DNA of 36,336 nucleotides from an uncultured Pseudomonadota bacterium (GTDB taxonomy: Bacteria > Myxococcota_A > UBA796 > GCA-2862545). The stretch spans positions 1 through 36,336 of the forward strand of contig CALATR010000542.1 of the NCBI GenBank assembly GCA_937891875.1. Reading direction: 5' to 3'. Under the pieces are notes generated by a model, which saw only the letters and a list, made by a program, of their open reading frames with translations, was not told the origin of the DNA and ran no database searches. Of the stretch, positions 33,360-36,336 are shown in pieces (within the stretch, counting starts at the first letter, position 1; each line of letters begins with the position of its first letter). A program made the position numbers and the translations under genes.

Positions 33360-35812
33360 TCGAAGCCTGCCGCCAGGGAGTCGCGGACGTCCTGCTCGAG
33401 CACGCTCGCGGTCAGGGCGAGGAGTGGCAGTCCCGCGGTGTCCGCGCCCGCACGCAGGGCCCGGGCCGCGGCGCGCCCGTCCATGACCGGCATGTGCACG
33501 TCGAGCAGCACGACGTCGAAGCCCCCTCCCGCGGCCGCCTCGACCGCCTCGGCGCCATTCTCGACGACCACCGACTCATGGCCCAGCCGAGCGAGCATGC
33601 GCTGGATGATCGCCCGGTTCACCTCGTGATCCTCGGCGACCAGGATGCGCAGGCTGCGGCGATCCGCGCCCTCGATCGCCGCCGGCAGGCCCTGCGCGGG
33701 AGCGGTGGTCACGGGCAGGGGCACCGTGAAGTGGAACGTGCTCCCGACGCCCTCTTCGCTCTCGACGATCAGCTCGCCACCCATGCGTCGGACCAGGGCC
33801 GCGCTGATGGTCAGCCCGAGCCCGGTGCCGCCGAACCGGCGGGTGGTCGAGGCGTCCGCCTGGGTAAACGCGTCGAAGATGGCCTCGAGGCGCCCGGGCG
33901 GGATGCCGATGCCGCTGTCTCGCACCGCGAAGGCGACGAGATCGCCGTCCCGCAGCGCGGTCAGGCGGACCTCGCCGCGCTCGGTGAACTTGAGCGCGTT
34001 GGACACCAGGTTGGTCAGGACCTGGCGGATCCGGAGGGCGTCCCCGCGTGCCCAGCTGCTCTCGACCTCCACCTCGCCGACGAGTGCGATGCCCGCGCCC
34101 TCGGCGGTGGGGCGGAACAGGGCCAGCACGTCCAGCGCCAGGGACTCCAGATCGAAGGGGTCGTCCTCGATCTCGAAGGTGCCCCGCTGGGTCCGGGTGG
34201 CCTCGAGCAGATCGTCGATCAGGCCGAGCAGGGCGTCCGCGGAGCGGCGCGCCGTGCCGATCAGCTCGACGCCCTCCTCGTCGAGGCCGTCGACCGAGAG
34301 CAGCTGCAGGGTGCCGACGAGCCCGTTCATCGGGGTGCGGATCTCGTGGCTGACATGGGCGAGGAAGGAGCTGCGGGCCTCGGCGGCGGCTCGGGCGGCG
34401 GCCTCGCGCTCGGACGCGGCGCGCAGCTCGTCGTCCTGGGACTGGAGCTGCTCCACCTGCACGCCCAGGGTGCGCCCCATGGCCAGCACGTCATCGCACA
34501 GCTCGCCCAGCTCCACGATCTCGGCCTGCACCGCGGGCTGCTGGTGGCGACCGGCGGCGATGTCCCGCACCGCGTCGCGCAGGGCCTGGATGGGCTGCAC
34601 CACCAGGTCCAGCTGTCCCCGAACCCGCCAGTAGAGCAGGGCGAGGAATGCCGCATAGAACATCAGGATGGCACCGATGACGATGGCACCCAGGCGCAGG
34701 GAGTCGGCCCAGGCCTCGTCCGCCGAGGCGAAGATCGCGTCCTTGGGCACGACGACCACCAGCCACCAGCCGGGACCGTCCAGGCGCTCCCACGCGACCA
34801 GCCGGGATCCGCCCAGCGAGGTCTCCGCCAGCCCCCGATCGGCGCTGGCGAGGTGCTGGCCCAGCTCTCGGGTCGAGGGCCGATGGAAGAGGTCGTAGTC
34901 GGCGGGCTTGAGGGTGTCGGTCGCGACCGCGCCGGTGTACTCGTGCGAGGTCAGCTCGCGGATGCCGAAGTCGGCCTCCCCGGCCTCGGGCAGGGCGAGC
35001 AGGGCGCCATGGCTGTCGACCAGCACGGCGTAGCCCCCCCAGGGCAGGTCCACGTCCAGCACCTGGTCCACCAGCTGCTGCAGGGTCACGTCCACGCCGA
35101 CCACGCCCTCGAGGTGGTCGCCCTCGTAGACCGGACCGACGGCGCTGGTGATCCAGCCCGCGCCCGCCGGATCCAGATACGCGTCGGTCCAGACGACCTT
35201 CCGCTCCGGATTGTGGGCCTCGTCCGCCAGGTAGTAGAAGTTGAAGGACGGGATGTCCATCCGCGGCGGGTAGTCGGCGACATCGATCGGTGGGTGGATC
35301 CGGTTCAGCGAGTCCCAGGTGTTGAGGTAGGCCTGGGCAACCAGCGGGTCCGCGACGACGAGGTCCCGCATGAACGGATCCATGCGCCCGGTCCGGTGGG
35401 CCTTGTCGACGTCGATCGGGGCCGCGCCGCTGTAGAACACCGTCGCGCCACCGGGGGCCGGATCGGCGACCACGTAGGCGCCCTCGGCGGTGTGGCTGTA
35501 GCGGGCGAGCTCCTCGGCAGGGAGGGCCGCGTCGTTCCGCAGGGCGCGCCCGGCCTCGGCGGCGAGGAGCGCGACCTCCCGCTCGATGCCCGCGAGGGTC
35601 ACCCGGACCGACGCGGACTCCGCCGCGACCCGATCCCGGACCTGGGCCCGCGCGATCCGGTCCAACGCATCGACCGAGGTCACGTAGTTGTGCAGGACCA
35701 TCGTGCCATACGCCGCGAGCAGAACCAGCTCGACCAGGAGGAGGGGCCCAAGGGTGGTCGAGATGAAGGCTCGCCAGGTCCAACGCGTGAGGGTCAATCG
35801 ACGCCGTGCCAT
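33248..35812 (-). CDS. Hybrid histidine kinase with periplasmic Cache-like sensor and receiver domain
   Basis: Start at MARRRLTLTRW; TM, long extracytoplasmic region, second TM, LAHVSHEIRTPMNGLVG H-box, RDSGIGIPPG, FGGTGLGLTISAALV, receiver VLLDVHMPVMDGRAAA. Confidence 0.93.
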   Translation of the reverse strand: MARRRLTLTRWTWRAFISTTLGPLLLVELVLLAAYGTMVLHNYVTSVDALDRIARAQVRDRVAAESASVRVTLAGIEREVALLAAEAGRALRNDAALPAEELARYSHTAEGAYVVADPAPGGATVFYSGAAPIDVDKAHRTGRMDPFMRDLVVADPLVAQAYLNTWDSLNRIHPPIDVADYPPRMDIPSFNFYYLADEAHNPERKVVWTDAYLDPAGAGWITSAVGPVYEGDHLEGVVGVDVTLQQLVDQVLDVDLPWGGYAVLVDSHGALLALPEAGEADFGIRELTSHEYTGAVATDTLKPADYDLFHRPSTRELGQHLASADRGLAETSLGGSRLVAWERLDGPGWWLVVVVPKDAIFASADEAWADSLRLGAIVIGAILMFYAAFLALLYWRVRGQLDLVVQPIQALRDAVRDIAAGRHQQPAVQAEIVELGELCDDVLAMGRTLGVQVEQLQSQDDELRAASEREAAARAAAEARSSFLAHVSHEIRTPMNGLVGTLQLLSVDGLDEEGVELIGTARRSADALLGLIDDLLEATRTQRGTFEIEDDPFDLESLALDVLALFRPTAEGAGIALVGEVEVESSWARGDALRIRQVLTNLVSNALKFTERGEVRLTALRDGDLVAFAVRDSGIGIPPGRLEAIFDAFTQADASTTRRFGGTGLGLTISAALVRRMGGELIVESEEGVGSTFHFTVPLPVTTAPAQGLPAAIEGADRRSLRILVAEDHEVNRAIIQRMLARLGHESVVVENGAEAVEAAAGGGFDVVLLDVHMPVMDGRAAARALRAGADTAGLPLLALTASVLEQDVRDSLAAGFDQVLAKPIVLEVLDEALARAASCTRVSTDHWSSAWRP

Positions 35813-35873
35813 GGCCAAGCCATCGGCCGCACGACGTGCTCCATGAGCCAAGACGGTGTCAGCTGTCTGACCC

Positions 35874-36336
35874 CTACCCCTCGGCCGAGAGCAACACCGG
35901 CATCGCGAGCGCGACCGCGAGGCCGAACGGGTGGTCGTCGGTCAGCTGCTCCACCGCCTCGTCGAGGATGCCGAGCGCCCATCGCGGGTTGAGCACGGCC
36001 AGCACCGCGGGCACCCGGGGATCGCGCCGCTGGGGGCCTGCGCGCAGGGCGAGCACCACCTCGACCGCGCGGCGGTCGTGGCCGGCGAAGGAGCCGATCA
36101 GCTCGAGGTCGAGGGGCTGATCCTCGTGGGCGAGGTTGTGGGCCAGCGCCAGCCGCGCCGCGTCGGGGGTGCTCGGCCGGTAGACCAGATCGAGGTCCTC
36201 CGGCGTCGAGCCGTGGCGCAGGGAGGTCGCCAGGGCGCGGATCTCCTCGGCGGCGTCCTGCCACAGGATGGGGAGATCGGAGATCAGCTGCCGGCGCAGG
36301 GTGTCCAGCGGCGAGCGGGCCGGCGCGACCAGGCCC
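35874..36336 (-). CDS. Partial hypothetical protein running off the right edge
   Basis: Minus frame open from window end to stop: GLVAPARSPLDTLRRQLISDLPILWQDAAEEIRALATSLRHGSTPEDLDLVYRPSTPDAARLALAHNLAHEDQPLDLELIGSFAGHDRRAVEVVLALRAG...LLSAEG. Confidence 0.7.
   Translation of the reverse strand, partial: GLVAPARSPLDTLRRQLISDLPILWQDAAEEIRALATSLRHGSTPEDLDLVYRPSTPDAARLALAHNLAHEDQPLDLELIGSFAGHDRRAVEVVLALRAGPQRRDPRVPAVLAVLNPRWALGILDEAVEQLTDDHPFGLAVALAMPVLLSAEG

Noticed and set aside
32750-35992. 1080 aa plus-strand ORF
   Set aside because: Shadow of the hybrid histidine kinase gene, which has complete HisKA/HATPase/receiver motifs.

Overview
GC-rich window (probably Myxococcota/deltaproteobacterial, judged only from GC content and protein style). 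The left edge holds part of a contractile injection system operon (eCIS/phage-tail-like) on the minus strand: sheath, tube, a double-CxxC baseplate-like protein, and a Ser/Pro/Thr-rich ORF that runs off the window. The rest is mostly envelope and signalling genes: two hybrid histidine kinases, a VWA lipoprotein, other lipoproteins, a cNMP-binding/CPBP membrane protease fusion, a radical SAM protein, GH16, an L,D-transpeptidase, an M1-like metallopeptidase, an RND transporter, a (TD)n-linker lipoprotein, a Ser/Asp-repeat HNH-like protein, a tandem-wHTH/STAND/TPR regulator, a serine hydrolase, a V8/trypsin-like protease, and a LysR/peroxiredoxin-like divergent pair. The most unusual signal is at 15233-15313. 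The catalytic YWHWGFGRTASHGCIN motif of the L,D-transpeptidase lies on the opposite strand from the rest of its gene, so flipping about 80 bp rebuilds an almost perfect protein (one base short). Two other genes carry apparent single-base frameshifts (~11.27 kb and ~30.76 kb). All calls come from reading the sequence and translations; no searches were run.
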